Shown: piece after piece, positions 44,007 to 55,212 of the stretch
How the letters are laid out: every line of letters starts with the position of its first letter
Numbering within the stretch: the first letter of the stretch is position 1
DNA from: Sinohyriopsis cumingii
Lineage: Eukaryota > Mollusca > Bivalvia > Unionida > Unionidae
DNA: 64,000 nt
Assembly (NCBI GenBank): GCA_028554795.2
Contig: JAPYKE020000279.1
Span: forward strand, 186,001 to 250,000
Reading direction: 5' to 3'
Position numbers and translations under genes: made by a program
Notes under the pieces: generated by a model
Seen by the model: only the letters and a program-made list of their open reading frames with translations
Told to the model about the DNA's origin: nothing
Databases searched by the model: none

Positions 44007-44882
44007 TCAGAGTTTAGAGTAAATATTTACGGCTTTCAGGAACTCTATAATACGAGTGATGTTTACAGTATCAAAAAGTTCTTTCATGCCATGCACTTTG
44101 TAATAACGATCGCGCGTAGGTTGTAGGTCAAAGCACTCTATCATAAAGTGCTTGACAGTGAATGGTTCATTGCAAGAAACGCACTCTGGTGGGTCTTCAC
44201 CTTTTAGTATGTGGGTGTGGGTGATATAAGTATGACCAATTCGGATTCTTGCTATGACTATCTCCTCCCTACGAATGGTTCTGTAGGAAGGAGTCCATTC
44301 TCCTAGAGTTGGCTTGATTGCATGAAGTTTGTTATTCACGGCATCATTCCATGATGCCTGCCACTTCTGACGAAAGAACTTTCTGATACAAGGTTTAAAA
44401 TCAGTATATGGTATTTTAAAATCAGATGGTTCTTGAGTAAGGGCCATTTTAGCAGCGCGATCTGCTTTTTCGTTACCTTTAATGCCAATGTGGCTAGGTA
44501 ACCAACAGTATATTATATTGTGGGAGACACTCAGCTCGGCATCTTTGAAGAGTATGTTTTTTAATAATGGGTTCTCCAGTTTTCTATTGTGTAGTGACTG
44601 GAGTCCTGATAGCGAGTCGGAGAATATGATACTGTTTAAAATATGTTTCTTTTCTATATGTTGCAGAGCAAGGTCTATTGCTCTGATTTCGGCTGTAAAA
44701 ATTGATGCTCCATTTGGTAAACGAACTTGCGTTGTATGATTTCCACAAACAAAGGCTGCAGCAACCTTTTCCTCATCCTTTGATCCTTCAGTGTAAATTC
44801 TGGTGTAGTTTTTAAATTCGGTGAGGAGTTCATCGTAAGAGTTGTGGAAGATAGAAGGGTTTGTTTCGGATTTTTTTTCCAT
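44007..44882 (-). CDS. LINE ORF2 RNase H and C-terminal segment (copy L4)
   Basis: 291 codons with E32, E65, D89, D141 and the C234/C237/H245/C250 motif. I see no difference from the L3 copy. Confidence 0.85.
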   Translation of the reverse strand: MEKKSETNPSIFHNSYDELLTEFKNYTRIYTEGSKDEEKVAAAFVCGNHTTQVRLPNGASIFTAEIRAIDLALQHIEKKHILNSIIFSDSLSGLQSLHNRKLENPLLKNILFKDAELSVSHNIIYCWLPSHIGIKGNEKADRAAKMALTQEPSDFKIPYTDFKPCIRKFFRQKWQASWNDAVNNKLHAIKPTLGEWTPSYRTIRREEIVIARIRIGHTYITHTHILKGEDPPECVSCNEPFTVKHFMIECFDLQPTRDRYYKVHGMKELFDTVNITRIIEFLKAVNIYSKL

Positions 44883-46356
44883 CGTGTAGCGTAAAACGTA
44901 CTTTTGGTTGTTTAATTAGCCAGGGTGGTGTTTCGGAGATGGATGTTTTTTGAATTTTAGAAAGATCTATATTTGTAGTGTCAAGGCTGGATGATATTCT
45001 AATGCCAAAGGAAGGTATGGCGTTTGGTTTATTTTCGTATAAAGTTTTGTATTTGGGTTGAAAAACAGCCGAAAAAGCAGGATTCAGAGGGTTTGATTTT
45101 AATTTGAGAGCATACTGTGCGGAAAGCATTTCTCTACGATGCGATAACGGTGGTTCATTCGCCTCAGCTAGAAGGCTTTCACACGGGGATGTTTTAAATG
45201 CTCCCAGAGCCAGTCTTATTCCCTGATGATGAATTGGATCAAGCATTTTAAGATACGATTTTCTGGCTGAACCATACACAACGCAACCATAGTCCAGTTT
45301 GGAGCGAATAAACGTTCTGTATAAATTTAGGATGACTTTTCTATCAGCACCCCAGTCAGTGTGCGCTACTACTTTAAGTAGGTTAAGTGCTTTTAAGCAT
45401 TTAGCTTTTAAGTTCTTTAGGTGTGGAATAAAGGTCAGTTTTCTGTCAAAGATTATACCTAATAATTTGGTTTCCTCAACAACTGGAATAGGTGTTCCAT
45501 CCAGCGTGAGGTTCGGTTCATCGTGATGTTTTCGTAACTGACAGAAATGCATGCATACCGTTTTTAATTTCGAGAATTTGAAACCGTTTGCATTGGCCCA
45601 ATTTTGAATTTTGTTTATATTTTGCTGCAGTTGTCTTTCAATTGTATGCATGTGCTTTGACCGATAACATATTAGAAAATCATCAACGTATAAAGAGCAA
45701 TCCACACCAGGAGTCAAACACTTGGTGATGCTATTAATTTTGATGTTAAAGAGCGTCACAGATAAAATACTGCCCTGGGGCACACCCATCTCTTGCTCGT
45801 GCAGATCGGAGAGGGTAGAGCCCACTCGTACTTTGAATTCTCTGTCTGAGAGGAAGTTGGATATGAAAGAGGGCAGACGGCCTTTTCGACCTAGATCGTT
45901 CAGGTCATTTAGTATCCCGTACTTCCATGTCGTGTCATAGGCCTTTTCTAAATCAAAGAAAACCGCTACTAAATGTTCTTTCTTAATAAATGCATCGCGA
46001 ATAAATGTTTCCAGTCTAACCAGATGATCATTGGTGCTCCGGCCATATCGAAAGCCACTTTGGAAAGGAGATATTAAATTGTTAGTTTCCAAATACCAGA
46101 CAAGCCGAGAACTGATCATTCGTTCCATTGTTTTGCACACACAGCTTGTGAGTGCAATTGGTCGATAGCTGTTGGGGTCTTCGCTATCTTTACCGGGTTT
46201 GGAGACTGGTATTACAGTTGCTTCTTTCCAGATTTTTGGTACATTACCAGTAATCCATAAATCATTGAAGAGTTTCAAAAGAGATGTTAAAGATGATTCT
46301 GGAAGGTGTTTCAAAAACTGGTAATGTATTTCGTCAGGCCCAAGCGGAAGTATCAT
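44830..46356 (-). CDS. LINE ORF2 reverse transcriptase segment (copy L4)
   Basis: 508 codons as in L2/L3, Ser at residue 52. Confidence 0.87.
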   Translation of the reverse strand: MILPLGPDEIHYQFLKHLPESSLTSLLKLFNDLWITGNVPKIWKEATVIPVSKPGKDSEDPNSYRPIALTSCVCKTMERMISSRLVWYLETNNLISPFQSGFRYGRSTNDHLVRLETFIRDAFIKKEHLVAVFFDLEKAYDTTWKYGILNDLNDLGRKGRLPSFISNFLSDREFKVRVGSTLSDLHEQEMGVPQGSILSVTLFNIKINSITKCLTPGVDCSLYVDDFLICYRSKHMHTIERQLQQNINKIQNWANANGFKFSKLKTVCMHFCQLRKHHDEPNLTLDGTPIPVVEETKLLGIIFDRKLTFIPHLKNLKAKCLKALNLLKVVAHTDWGADRKVILNLYRTFIRSKLDYGCVVYGSARKSYLKMLDPIHHQGIRLALGAFKTSPCESLLAEANEPPLSHRREMLSAQYALKLKSNPLNPAFSAVFQPKYKTLYENKPNAIPSFGIRISSSLDTTNIDLSKIQKTSISETPPWLIKQPKVRFTLHDGKKIRNKPFYLPQLLR

Positions 46357-46811
46357 GGGCCTTATCTAAAGCCTCCCTAAGCTCCGATAGTGAGAACAAT
46401 TGATTATAACTTTCCGAGTTGTTGGATGTGAATTTTAAACGTGACTTTTCTTTTTGAGTTTTAAGTTTTCGGAAGGCTTCTGAATAATTAGATGATGAGG
46501 AATTTTTCGAGAAACTGTCAGCAAGAATATTTGCAATGTCACGTTTTGAACTAAAGTTGTTATTGTTCAGTGTCAGATGTCGGAGAGGGTTTTGTTTTCT
46601 CTTTCCGTTTATTTTGCGTATAGTGTCCCAAACTTTCTTAACAGAGGAACGAGAGTTTAAAGAAGAAACATATTTCTTCCATGATGCTCTTTTACTTTCT
46701 TTGATTGTGCGGCGAGCTTTGGCCCGGACAATGCGATATATATTTAAGTTTTCGGGCGTCGGGTGATTATTGAATTTTTTTAATGCTTCTCGGCGTTGCA
46801 GTATGGCTTCC

Positions 46812-47690
46812 TTACAATTCCTTAGTGAGCCAAGGTTTTAGGGTTCTTATACAGTTTGTTGAGGACTTGGGGATAGATTCTTCTGCAATGGCGGTTAAAA
46901 TAGATGTAAAATGCTGAATGGGATCGTTAACATTGAAAACTGTATCCTCATTCAGCCTAGTTTTACAGAGTGTTTCGAACTTGGCCCAGTCGGCCTTCTT
47001 TAAATTCCATTGTGGAATTACTTCATCAATTGTAGAGTTATGATTTACAAGGGAGATTGGGAAGTGATCGCTGCTGTGAAGGTCATCAGCGACCTTCCAT
47101 TCATAGTCCAAAAGCAGCGAAGGAGAACAAATTGTCAAATCGATGCATGTGTATGTACCCGTGCCTGGGTGTAAATATGTAGGTGTTTTGGTATTATATA
47201 GACACAGATCGTGTCTAGAAATAAGGTCTTCAACTTTGTGAGCTCTGTCACTTATATGACTCGATCCCCATAAAATGTTATGGGCATTAAAATCCCCGAG
47301 TAAAACAAATGGCGCGGGAAGCTGTTGAACAAGGTCGTCTAATTCGTTTGGTACTAGGTTAGTGTTTGGTGGTAAGTAAATAGAGCAAAATGTAATCACT
47401 CGATGTAGAGTGACGCTTACAGCAATGGCTTGTAAATTGGTATTTAAATGAATGAAGCTATGAGGAGCTCTGTTGTTCACAATAACAGAAACTCCTCCTG
47501 ATGCCCTATCAACATTTGGAGAGCAGGTGTTAAACAGGGAGTAGTTTTTAAATGTGATATTGTCCGTATCTTTCAAGAATGTTTCTTGAAGGCATAGTAC
47601 CGCAGGATCATGTTCGTTTAAAAGCAGGAGAATATCATTGTAATTTGCTTTAAGTCCTCGACAATTCCATTGTATGATAGTGTTTTTCAT
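46812..47690 (-). CDS. LINE ORF2 AP-type endonuclease segment (copy L4)
   Basis: 292 codons. Leu at residue 185 restores the canonical I-D-L-T-I motif, a likely ancestral state shared with L5. Ser at residue 144 is private to this copy. Confidence 0.88.
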   Translation of the reverse strand: MKNTIIQWNCRGLKANYNDILLLLNEHDPAVLCLQETFLKDTDNITFKNYSLFNTCSPNVDRASGGVSVIVNNRAPHSFIHLNTNLQAIAVSVTLHRVITFCSIYLPPNTNLVPNELDDLVQQLPAPFVLLGDFNAHNILWGSSHISDRAHKVEDLISRHDLCLYNTKTPTYLHPGTGTYTCIDLTICSPSLLLDYEWKVADDLHSSDHFPISLVNHNSTIDEVIPQWNLKKADWAKFETLCKTRLNEDTVFNVNDPIQHFTSILTAIAEESIPKSSTNCIRTLKPWLTKEL

Positions 47691-47752
47691 TATAAATTTA
47701 AATGAAAGATTGTGGAGCTAGGTTAGACCTTTCGCAGAGGGAATTTGTTTTG

Positions 47753-48922
47753 TTATTTATCTGGAGGAAGTACGGGGGTGAATTTTTTGTTTGTAGGTCT
47801 GGCGTTCCCTTGAGCGCATGGAGCAGATTCTTCTGCATCCATGCTCTCAATGTCTCCAAACCTGTTATAAAGTTTGATGGGGTCATCTGACCCCTTTTGT
47901 TGCCTGTTTCCATGAGATTTATTTTTGTTTTTTGGTGATTTAGGTTGCTGGGTATTGCTGAATGTAGTTTGTGTAGATGCCGTGTTTCTCTGTGATTGGT
48001 AATGAGGGGTGTTTGAGCTTGGTGTTGAATCGGGTGCTTCTGTTTGTGTTTGAGCGTCCTTCGTTGTTTTAGGATTGCTCTTCACTACAGTGGAGAAGGA
48101 TGGGCCTGGATGGGCTGTTTTCGCCTGTACAAGTTTTCTGGCTTCTGGATAGGGAATATTATTTGTGTATTTTACCCTCTGAATTTCCTTCTCCTGTTTC
48201 CAGGTATCGCAATCCTTGGAATTTGCGTGGTGCTCTTTTCCACAGTTGACACAATGCGGAGTTGCTCTACAGTCAGCTTCCTGATGAGAATTTTCTCCGC
48301 ATCGGCCACATATTTGGGTTTTAGAACAGCGGTCTTCGTGATGGCCGTATTTTTGACACTTATAACATCGAAGGGGGTTTGGAATGTAGATGTCAACCTT
48401 CACTTGCAAGAAGCCAACTTTGACCACTTTGGGTACAGTTGGCTTGTTGAAGTTGAGTACAATGGTGTTGGTGTCCTGCAGGTTATTATTACGTTTGATA
48501 CGTATTCGACGGACTGCAGTGACACCTTCACTTTTCATTCCTTCAATGATATCTGCGTCGGTGACTCCAGCCAAGTCACGACAGCGAATCACGCCTTTGG
48601 ACGTATTGAGTGTGGTGTGAGCGAATGAGGTCACTGGAATATCGAAGAAAGTTTTTATCTTCTTGATATTGTCTGTCTGACCTCGTCGCTCACATTCCAC
48701 GAGAAGGCAACCCGATTTCATTTTTTTGACACTCTTTGGCGTACCAGTCAAACCTGTAATTGTTTTCTCGATCACAAACGGAGAGAGTGAAGCAAGGGAT
48801 TTTGCGGCATCTTTAGATTGTATTACCATGAAGCGTGGAAATGAGTCCACACTACATGGTTCGTCGTCCGAGTCAGATAAAGTTTTCGTACGTTTATTTT
48901 GATTTTTTTTGGAAATATCCAT
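47753..48922 (-). CDS. LINE ORF1, Gag-like nucleic-acid-binding protein (only intact copy)
   Basis: 389 codons. ORF1 proteins of this group coat the LINE RNA in the ribonucleoprotein particle. The N-terminal ~170 residues form the conserved ORF1 domain starting with a P-R-F-M-V-I motif. Three zinc knuckles follow: two CX2CX4HX4C (starting C-Y-K-C and C-G-R-C) and one CX2CX4HX5C (starting C-V-N-C). The last ~100 residues are a low-complexity Ser/Thr/Gln/Asn/Lys tail. The ATG at 48922 is near the end of the 5' UTR and the stop precedes the ORF2 ATG by about 60 bp, a normal bicistronic layout. In the other four units everything upstream of 48046-equivalent is deleted. Confidence 0.9.
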   Translation of the reverse strand: MDISKKNQNKRTKTLSDSDDEPCSVDSFPRFMVIQSKDAAKSLASLSPFVIEKTITGLTGTPKSVKKMKSGCLLVECERRGQTDNIKKIKTFFDIPVTSFAHTTLNTSKGVIRCRDLAGVTDADIIEGMKSEGVTAVRRIRIKRNNNLQDTNTIVLNFNKPTVPKVVKVGFLQVKVDIYIPNPLRCYKCQKYGHHEDRCSKTQICGRCGENSHQEADCRATPHCVNCGKEHHANSKDCDTWKQEKEIQRVKYTNNIPYPEARKLVQAKTAHPGPSFSTVVKSNPKTTKDAQTQTEAPDSTPSSNTPHYQSQRNTASTQTTFSNTQQPKSPKNKNKSHGNRQQKGSDDPIKLYNRFGDIESMDAEESAPCAQGNARPTNKKFTPVLPPDK

Positions 48923-49463
48923 TTTGGCTAGATTAAAAATTCAGCACCCGTGCTCCCCACCCACCAAGGAGCCCAACAAGGGGACACTTTTCAAGTGTCA
49001 GGGATACACAGATGCTATACTCAGTTGATAAAATTACCTTTGATTGACCTTGAAGTCGCCAATTTCTAAGGTCGGTAAAATTACCCCCGGATTGACCCGT
49101 TAAGCCACCGCCTTCTAGAAAGTCTTCTCAGACTTGGAAAAGGGAAAGATAAAGGACTAGAATACAGGGGCAACGGTGGTATCAAGAGAGATACTAGGAG
49201 AAAGATAAAGGAGGTGAGAGAGTAAATAAAGACTTCCTAGGGCTCGGCGTGACCAGCCGATTTGTCGGAACCGGGCCCATCCCGACCACCCGTCTAAGAG
49301 AAGTAGAGGCCAAAGTAGTGTATTGCAGGGAAAGCCTCTGCTCAACTACCAGGATCCTTTCCTCCCCCGACACGGGACGCAACCCACGGTAAACAGGTTG
49401 CCTCTACTTAGTCGCCTTTTACGACACGTAGCGAGGCACGTCGGGCCAATTCTACAACCCCGG
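48923..49463 (-). promoter_or_regulatory. LINE 5' UTR / internal promoter region (L4)
   Basis: 541 bp between the 5' target-site duplication and the ORF1 ATG, more GC-rich than its surroundings. LINEs of this kind carry their promoter in the 5' UTR; I see no specific promoter motif I would defend. No long open frame on the element strand continues from ORF1. Confidence 0.5.
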
Positions 49464-49477
49464 AAGTATAAAAAGGA
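49464..49477. repeat. LINE L4 target-site duplication, right copy
   Basis: 14-bp perfect match to 43713-43726. Lost in the other units with the 1780-bp deletion. Confidence 0.95.
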
Positions 49478-49508
49478 AGTGTCAAACTCTGCAAGTTATC
49501 ATCAATAG

Positions 49509-49787
49509 TATAGCAAGCGTGTCCATCTCTCAGATGCTTTCCACAAACCACACCACAGAAAGATTGTAAAACCGATCGTTCCAGAATCAGCCAGTGGTTA
49601 TTATGAAACATCACAGATGAGAGCAGACCTGCTGAGGTATTGTGATTTGGCCATTAGATCGAACACGTTTGCTGGGAAAGGGTTAAAATATCTTGACGGA
49701 CCTATTGTCAAGGCTTTAGCTGCAGTAGAATTTGTGTACTCTGACGAAGTCGACAGAGTAAAGCTTGAAAAAAATCGAAATCTGTGA
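49509..49787 (+). other. Exon-like open frame Z, possible terminal exon (U4 only, tentative)
   Basis: 92 sense codons and TGA, open immediately after a TAG that could double as the AG of a splice acceptor (caatag|TAT). The first in-frame ATG is at codon 37. Amino-acid composition is protein-like, with segments such as K-P-I-V-P-E-S and Q-M-R-A-D-L-L-R-Y-C-D, but I recognise no family. AATAAA at 49795-49800 follows the stop by seven bases. Before the LINE inserted, this frame lay only ~250 bp downstream of the Y-piece flank. No copy exists in U1-U3 or U5 because it lies in the deleted 1780 bp. Confidence 0.35.
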
Positions 49788-49924
49788 ATGGTTAAATAAA
49801 TATTCAGCCTACGTTGAATATGTCAGATGGTTCCCTTGCTGTCACTTCATTCAAAGGGTGTTGGAACTCTATTCATCACCATGGACACATTCAGAGTGTA
49901 CCTTTTCATCAGAGAGAATGCAGT
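49788..49924. other. Flank between Z and TAA tract, containing the deletion end point
   Basis: AATAAA at 49795-49800. Position 49826/49827 is where U1-U3 and U5 rejoin. The sequence from there on is common to all units. Confidence 0.6.

Positions 49925-49993
<69 letters not shown>
49925..49993. repeat. TAA microsatellite, 23 repeats (U4)
   Basis: More than twice the length in U1-U3. Confidence 0.95.
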
Positions 49994-50077
49994 TAGAACT
50001 TTGTATAGCGCCTCATCTTTAGAAGCTCTAAGCGCTTTACAATATTAGACAACACCTATAAGATAAAAAAAAACATA

Positions 50078-50227
50078 TAATGAAATGATTACAAAAACAA
50101 ACACCATGAAATTAGAAAACATAAAAAACATGCTGAAAATATTTAAGGTAGGAAACATTATTAGGCTTTAAGTTTGTTCTTGCAGTCGAAATAAGTGAGT
50201 TTTGAGAGCACTCTTGAATGGGATCAC
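50078..50227. repeat. Single copy of the 150-bp segment (U4)
   Basis: Matches the right-hand copy of the duplication in other units at all three diagnostic bases. The duplicated state is therefore absent here. Confidence 0.9.
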
Positions 50228-52063
50228 TGTGTCTTTGTGTCTAAGTTCAGTGGGCAATTCATTCGACGTTGCGTGGCCCTGGTATGCAAAAGAACGCTGT
50301 CCATATGTCTTTGTTTTCAAAGTGGGAATAATGAGTATAAATTATTTAGTTATACATATTTTGTAAGGATCAAATAGACCGCACACAACAACTCCTTCGT
50401 AAATGGGTTAGAATTCTCGACCACCGGCATCTAGGTAGAATAAGAGATTTGATTATTGTGACAGTGGGCAAAAATATATAAAGTATGCTAAATAATGTAC
50501 TGAGAGAATTTCCTTCTATTGAGTGTTGTTCACGTTAACGCCGTTATCGATCGATACACTGATTTTGATTTTGGTATTATTTATATTTTTCTGTGCATAT
50601 AGCCATATAAAAATTCGTTACATGTGAAAAGTGATGATATTTAGTGCGTGTAGACAATTTTGAATGATATGAAAGTCCAAGAGATGGAAGCTTACTAAAA
50701 CAAGGTTAAGTAGATTGAGTTTATGACATGAATCGTTTCTCATTTAGTTGCATCTCAGTTAGTGATAACGAATATCTTAAGCTGACTATAGTCGTATGAC
50801 ATGAACTGACTGGACATTCCTTTCCACTGCCATTTTTTTTTCTTCAGGTTGAAACAATAGATGCATTAATTGAGAAAAGGAAGGAATGATTGTAATTTAT
50901 AAAAGGAAATATAAATGCATTGATTCCGGTTTAATAATAAATTAGTGATGTATATGTTCTTTTAAATGGTAATACAGACAAATGCAGTATAGTTGTTATA
51001 CAAATAGTAATTAAATATATTTAATAGATCAAAAGATCAAAATGAGCATTTCAATATTTCTTATTCCCATACCAAAAAGCGAAATTTTTTAGAATGTTTT
51101 TGGAAGTAAGCAAAGGGCTTCGAATCTCATTGATCAGACAGTATTTGTAGCTAAAAGCAGGTAGAAATTAGACAAATTTTGAACTTTGAAATGTGATGGT
51201 ATTGGGTCAACAATTTGGCCTCATTACTATCTCAGTGATTCCTATGTCTTTTTTTTCAATCCACAATGCCTAACAAGAAACTTAGATAACTAGGCGCTGA
51301 AATCGGTTTACTCTCTCTCTCTCTCTTTCTCCTCCGTGTGCTGAACGCACCCATACCTTCTAAGACTAAAAATTCACTCTAGCTTTGAGTTATTGTACAG
51401 TTCCTTTGTATATGGCGCTTCGAACTGTTCTTAGATATCAAACAAATACTTACAAAATTACCCGTGTGAAATATAAAATAACCGCATTGTTGACGGATAA
51501 ATTTAAGAGGACAAGCGGAATACCATTGATGCACCTTCTGCTGTTAATCCATTTTTGTTCATCGTATTTCGTCATTACTGCCATTCATAAGTTGCATACA
51601 TTTGGTCCATTATATCAATCAATAGTCAGATCTTTCATACTAAGCAAAAAAGTAGGATATGTTTCCAGAGTAACGTCGAAAATTAGCACTGTCTGAATCA
51701 ACATGCAAAACAAGCCGCAATCAAGTTGAAATATGAATCAAAGGCTTTTTATGGTACAGTTTAATAAGGACATTTCTTAATTTTCGCCAACCCAAAAGTG
51801 TGCCGCACTAAGTTTTCAACGTTATAGTACATCATAAATATAGTGAATATTTACGAGAATTTGAAGTAGTTAGTTTTAAGTTAGACATACTGATACATAT
51901 TGGAGTAGTAGCACTCTGGCGACAACAATGACGCTCGGGCGACAATGGGAACTAACATTACGCCTCTAGTTTGAAAACTAACACTCCCTCGTCAATTTAA
52001 CATGAACCATATGTTTAACATTAGTATGACATTCTGACCTCAAGGGAAAGGATAATGTTGAAC

Positions 52064-52980
52064 ATGTCCATGTGTTAAATGAGCATCAGTATTTACAAAG
52101 GGGAAATGCAATGTTCAAACCACGTCTACTAACCAACGCAAACTTTTGACTGAGCAACATACATTCATCTTCTGAGTCACACCAACATTTACTAACCATC
52201 ACGCCGCTTAAACTCACCAGCACCTAATCTCCACTTGAACAACACATACTCACGAACATGCCGTTTTGGTTGCCCAAACCCAAACTTATTAATAAACGAC
52301 AAAGCAATGGGATGCTAACACATACACACAACCATCCATGAAAGGGTAGGAATGATCATGCACACACATCAACAGAAGCAGCCATGAATAGCAGTACTGC
52401 TCATATACTGTATATAGAAACATATTTAATTACTATCGTACATCTAGTGAAAGGAAAGAAATATGTAGGAGTGCTTTCATATATATACAAAGTTACTAAT
52501 ATATCTCTAAAGGGTAAGATTATCCATTCACTATGCACACAAACTTGCTACCACACTAAAGGCAACGGGCACTCATACACAAAACACATATAGTTATATC
52601 CTGATTTGAGTGGGACGTCGTTTAGGCCACCAAGTTAATAGTAATTCCTACGCATTATTTGTCCTACATAAAACCCACCTTAGATAAGAAAAGAACATAT
52701 TTAGAAGGAACTGACATGGCCGTTCTGAAGTATTGGTTGCAGCAAAATCAATGAAAGATATCCAGTATTCGACAGCAGTGTCTTGGTATTTAATCGGAAC
52801 TATACAGTATTGTGCTGACATGCTATTACACCGAATGCATACAGACATACATAATGATTGTAGAGAATTATGTCACCAACAGAAAACGTAGTACTTAAAC
52901 AAATGACCCCAAACTTAGATAATCTGATTGTAAGAGGTAATTCTGGAGTTGTTTAATACATTTCGAGTATCCATAGTCGA
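52064..52980. repeat. Single copy of the A/B segment, empty Gypsy site (U4)
   Basis: Left flank as in A and right flank as in B, no Gypsy sequence. It has B-type bases at three diagnostic positions but the 917-bp length variant of A3 and A5, the mix expected of the ancestor of both. Confidence 0.92.
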
Positions 52981-53406
52981 TTAGAGAACAATGATATGTA
53001 GAAAATGGCAATTTTCTTTAGCACAGCATCAACGAATTTTGTAAACATGCCCAAAGATCGGGGCATGCTGATTGGTTTTAGTTTTGCGACTCAACTGCCT
53101 GTCCCCATTCTCGCTTGGACAGCTAATAGCTGCTTAATCATCGTACCTCTCCTGCGCTTTTAAAGATACTGTATGAATAGCATGGTGGTATAGTTTATGT
53201 GTGCAGTTAGCTTTCATGGAAATCGCATGTAAGATACAAATGACGTTTCATACGCAATGCCAGCATCATTGGTAACAAAGTTGTAATAAAAACATAGCCA
53301 TAAAATAAAAGATACAAGTCCTCTGTCTCCCCAGGATTCTTATGATCGTGGTGAATCATGTGTTACCTCTCTTTCTACATCATTCTCTCTCAATCACTCT
53401 CTCACA

Positions 53407-53409
<3 letters not shown>

Positions 53410-53455
<46 letters not shown>
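53410..53455. repeat. CT microsatellite, 23 repeats (U4)
   Basis: Longest of the four complete copies. Confidence 0.95.
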
Positions 53456-53457
<2 letters not shown>

Positions 53458-55212
53458 TGTCTATCATGGAAATTGGTCCCGAAGCTCGAGATGATTAATG
53501 AAAATGAAGATCGTTGCCAAACGGTCAGTTTAACTATTTCGATGTCAAACGGCAATCAGTTCCAAAGTAGAACCGTAAGAAAATAATTGTCACAGATAAT
53601 AAGAACCAACATTTTTTGACATTGTTGCTAGTTTCATGGCGCATTTGCCTGAATTAAGCTGTCCATTTCTTCTATGATTCATCAGAATTGTCTCGATCCT
53701 TGTTATGCTTGCCAATGCGAAAACTCATTGTCTAGGAGAATGTCCTGCCAACTTATCCTCTGTGTTTTCTTCATGCAGCCAATGTGAAAATAGTTCAGCT
53801 TTTTGGCATGACGTCTGTATACCATTCAAATTTATCGTGCATACAGCAGGGTCGGCATTACAATAGCTTTGTTGACATTTAGGCTTGTTTGCAGATTGAT
53901 CCCTATGCGCTCTTCTAATTTGCTTATAGTCTGCCAAAGACCACATTTACTTGAGCCGTTTCGGTGTTGCTTTCATCATAGATGTGAATTGCACCTGACA
54001 GTGTACTGCTGAGTTAGTTGAACTTATCCACTACCTCGAGAGTTTAGCCATTTTACTGTGATGGTAGGTTCTACATAAGGCTTTCCTGTTGTAGGTTGGT
54101 TTAGCACCAATGTCCTACTTATACTGATTGTGAGAGCAACACTGTTTCAAGCTGAAGCGAATTAGTCTATACAAATATTGGTCCCAAGCCCGAGTCGTTC
54201 TGGAGGTTGGCCAGGATTTTTTTTTAGGGTGGCAAAACTTATCAGAAGGTGGAAATGGAGTCGTGAGACTCAGAAAGAATATATTGTAGGGTCGGGGCCA
54301 AAAGAGGTTGGTAACCATTGCCATACATATTTTTGCATAACAGACACAGATTTGGGATTCAAGAACAGTCACTGTCTTTAACATTTTGCCTTTAGTCTCC
54401 TCCAACTGAATGGAATGCCATCAATTCGGTACCTGATATCAACCCTTTTGTCACAGCCACGGTAAGCACCAGTAAGCATAACAGCGAACATCATACTGAA
54501 GAGGTGCTTCTTTGACTTCTTTGGCGACTGGATGGTTGTGATACATCATTTTAACTTCCTTCATTTACTGAATATCGCAACTACGAATTTTGTCTGGTTT
54601 AGTATCACGGAAATAAATTAATTTTCATTGTAATTATTAGCACTTTTTCACATTTTAGTAAAGGGCATGACGCAATTATTTGTCCTCCAAAAGATAAATT
54701 ATGGACTAAAATTATCATCTGTCTTCACCAAAGGTATATTATTCAGTTCGTACATTAAATAGGGTCTTCTTCTATGTTTATGCTGCAGCTCCTTATCTTA
54801 TTTGGCTGGATGTTTTCATTTCTTCTAAAATAAATGACACATGTAAAGCCTTGATGTAGTTTCAAACATTACCCACCAGCCCCACCTCCTTCCTCAAACA
54901 GCGTTCAGCTATCGGGTGTATTTCATCTGGATGTTGAAGGATGGAACTTTGCTTTTATGACGAGAAACCCTCTTGTTATAAAACTTTCCACCTACGTGTT
55001 TTATTAAAACCATTTCTATATTTCTTCAGATATCCTACCAAAGTTGTTATAAGCGACAACGACTACTTTCTATCTTTTGTAAGCACCTGTACTGCATGAT
55101 AATCAGTTTAAATTATCTTCTTGATACCAAATATTCTATATTGCTCATTTCTTATGAAAGTGGCCTTAAGTTCCAGGATCAGGTCAGTAAACAATATAAA
55201 GTAGCCATCTGG

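Larger units (their letters stand above)
29517..44280. repeat. Tandem unit U3 (standard, Gypsy-containing)
   Basis: Differs from U1 by six extra CT repeats (+12) and a 2-bp shorter variant in repeat A near 35955 (-2), giving the observed +10. The Gypsy frame here has the canonical Gly at residue 902, unlike U1 and U2. Confidence 0.95.
43727..49463 (-). mobile_element. I/Nimb-like LINE, full-length copy L4
   Basis: 5737 bp between perfect 14-bp target-site duplications, so both ends are defined. On the minus strand: 541-bp 5' UTR (48923-49463), ORF1 (47753-48922), a gap of about 60 bp, ORF2 (from 47690, broken), a 3' UTR of about 280 bp and a tail of CAAT-type repeats. Despite being full length it carries the same ORF2 frameshifts as the deleted copies (near 44871-44878, 46342-46343 and 46816-46817), so it is structurally complete but not coding-competent. 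Confidence 0.95.

Noticed and set aside
48044-48628. 194-codon open frame on the + strand
   Set aside because: It is the antisense shadow of the zinc-knuckle ORF1; the minus-strand product has three recognisable CCHC motifs.
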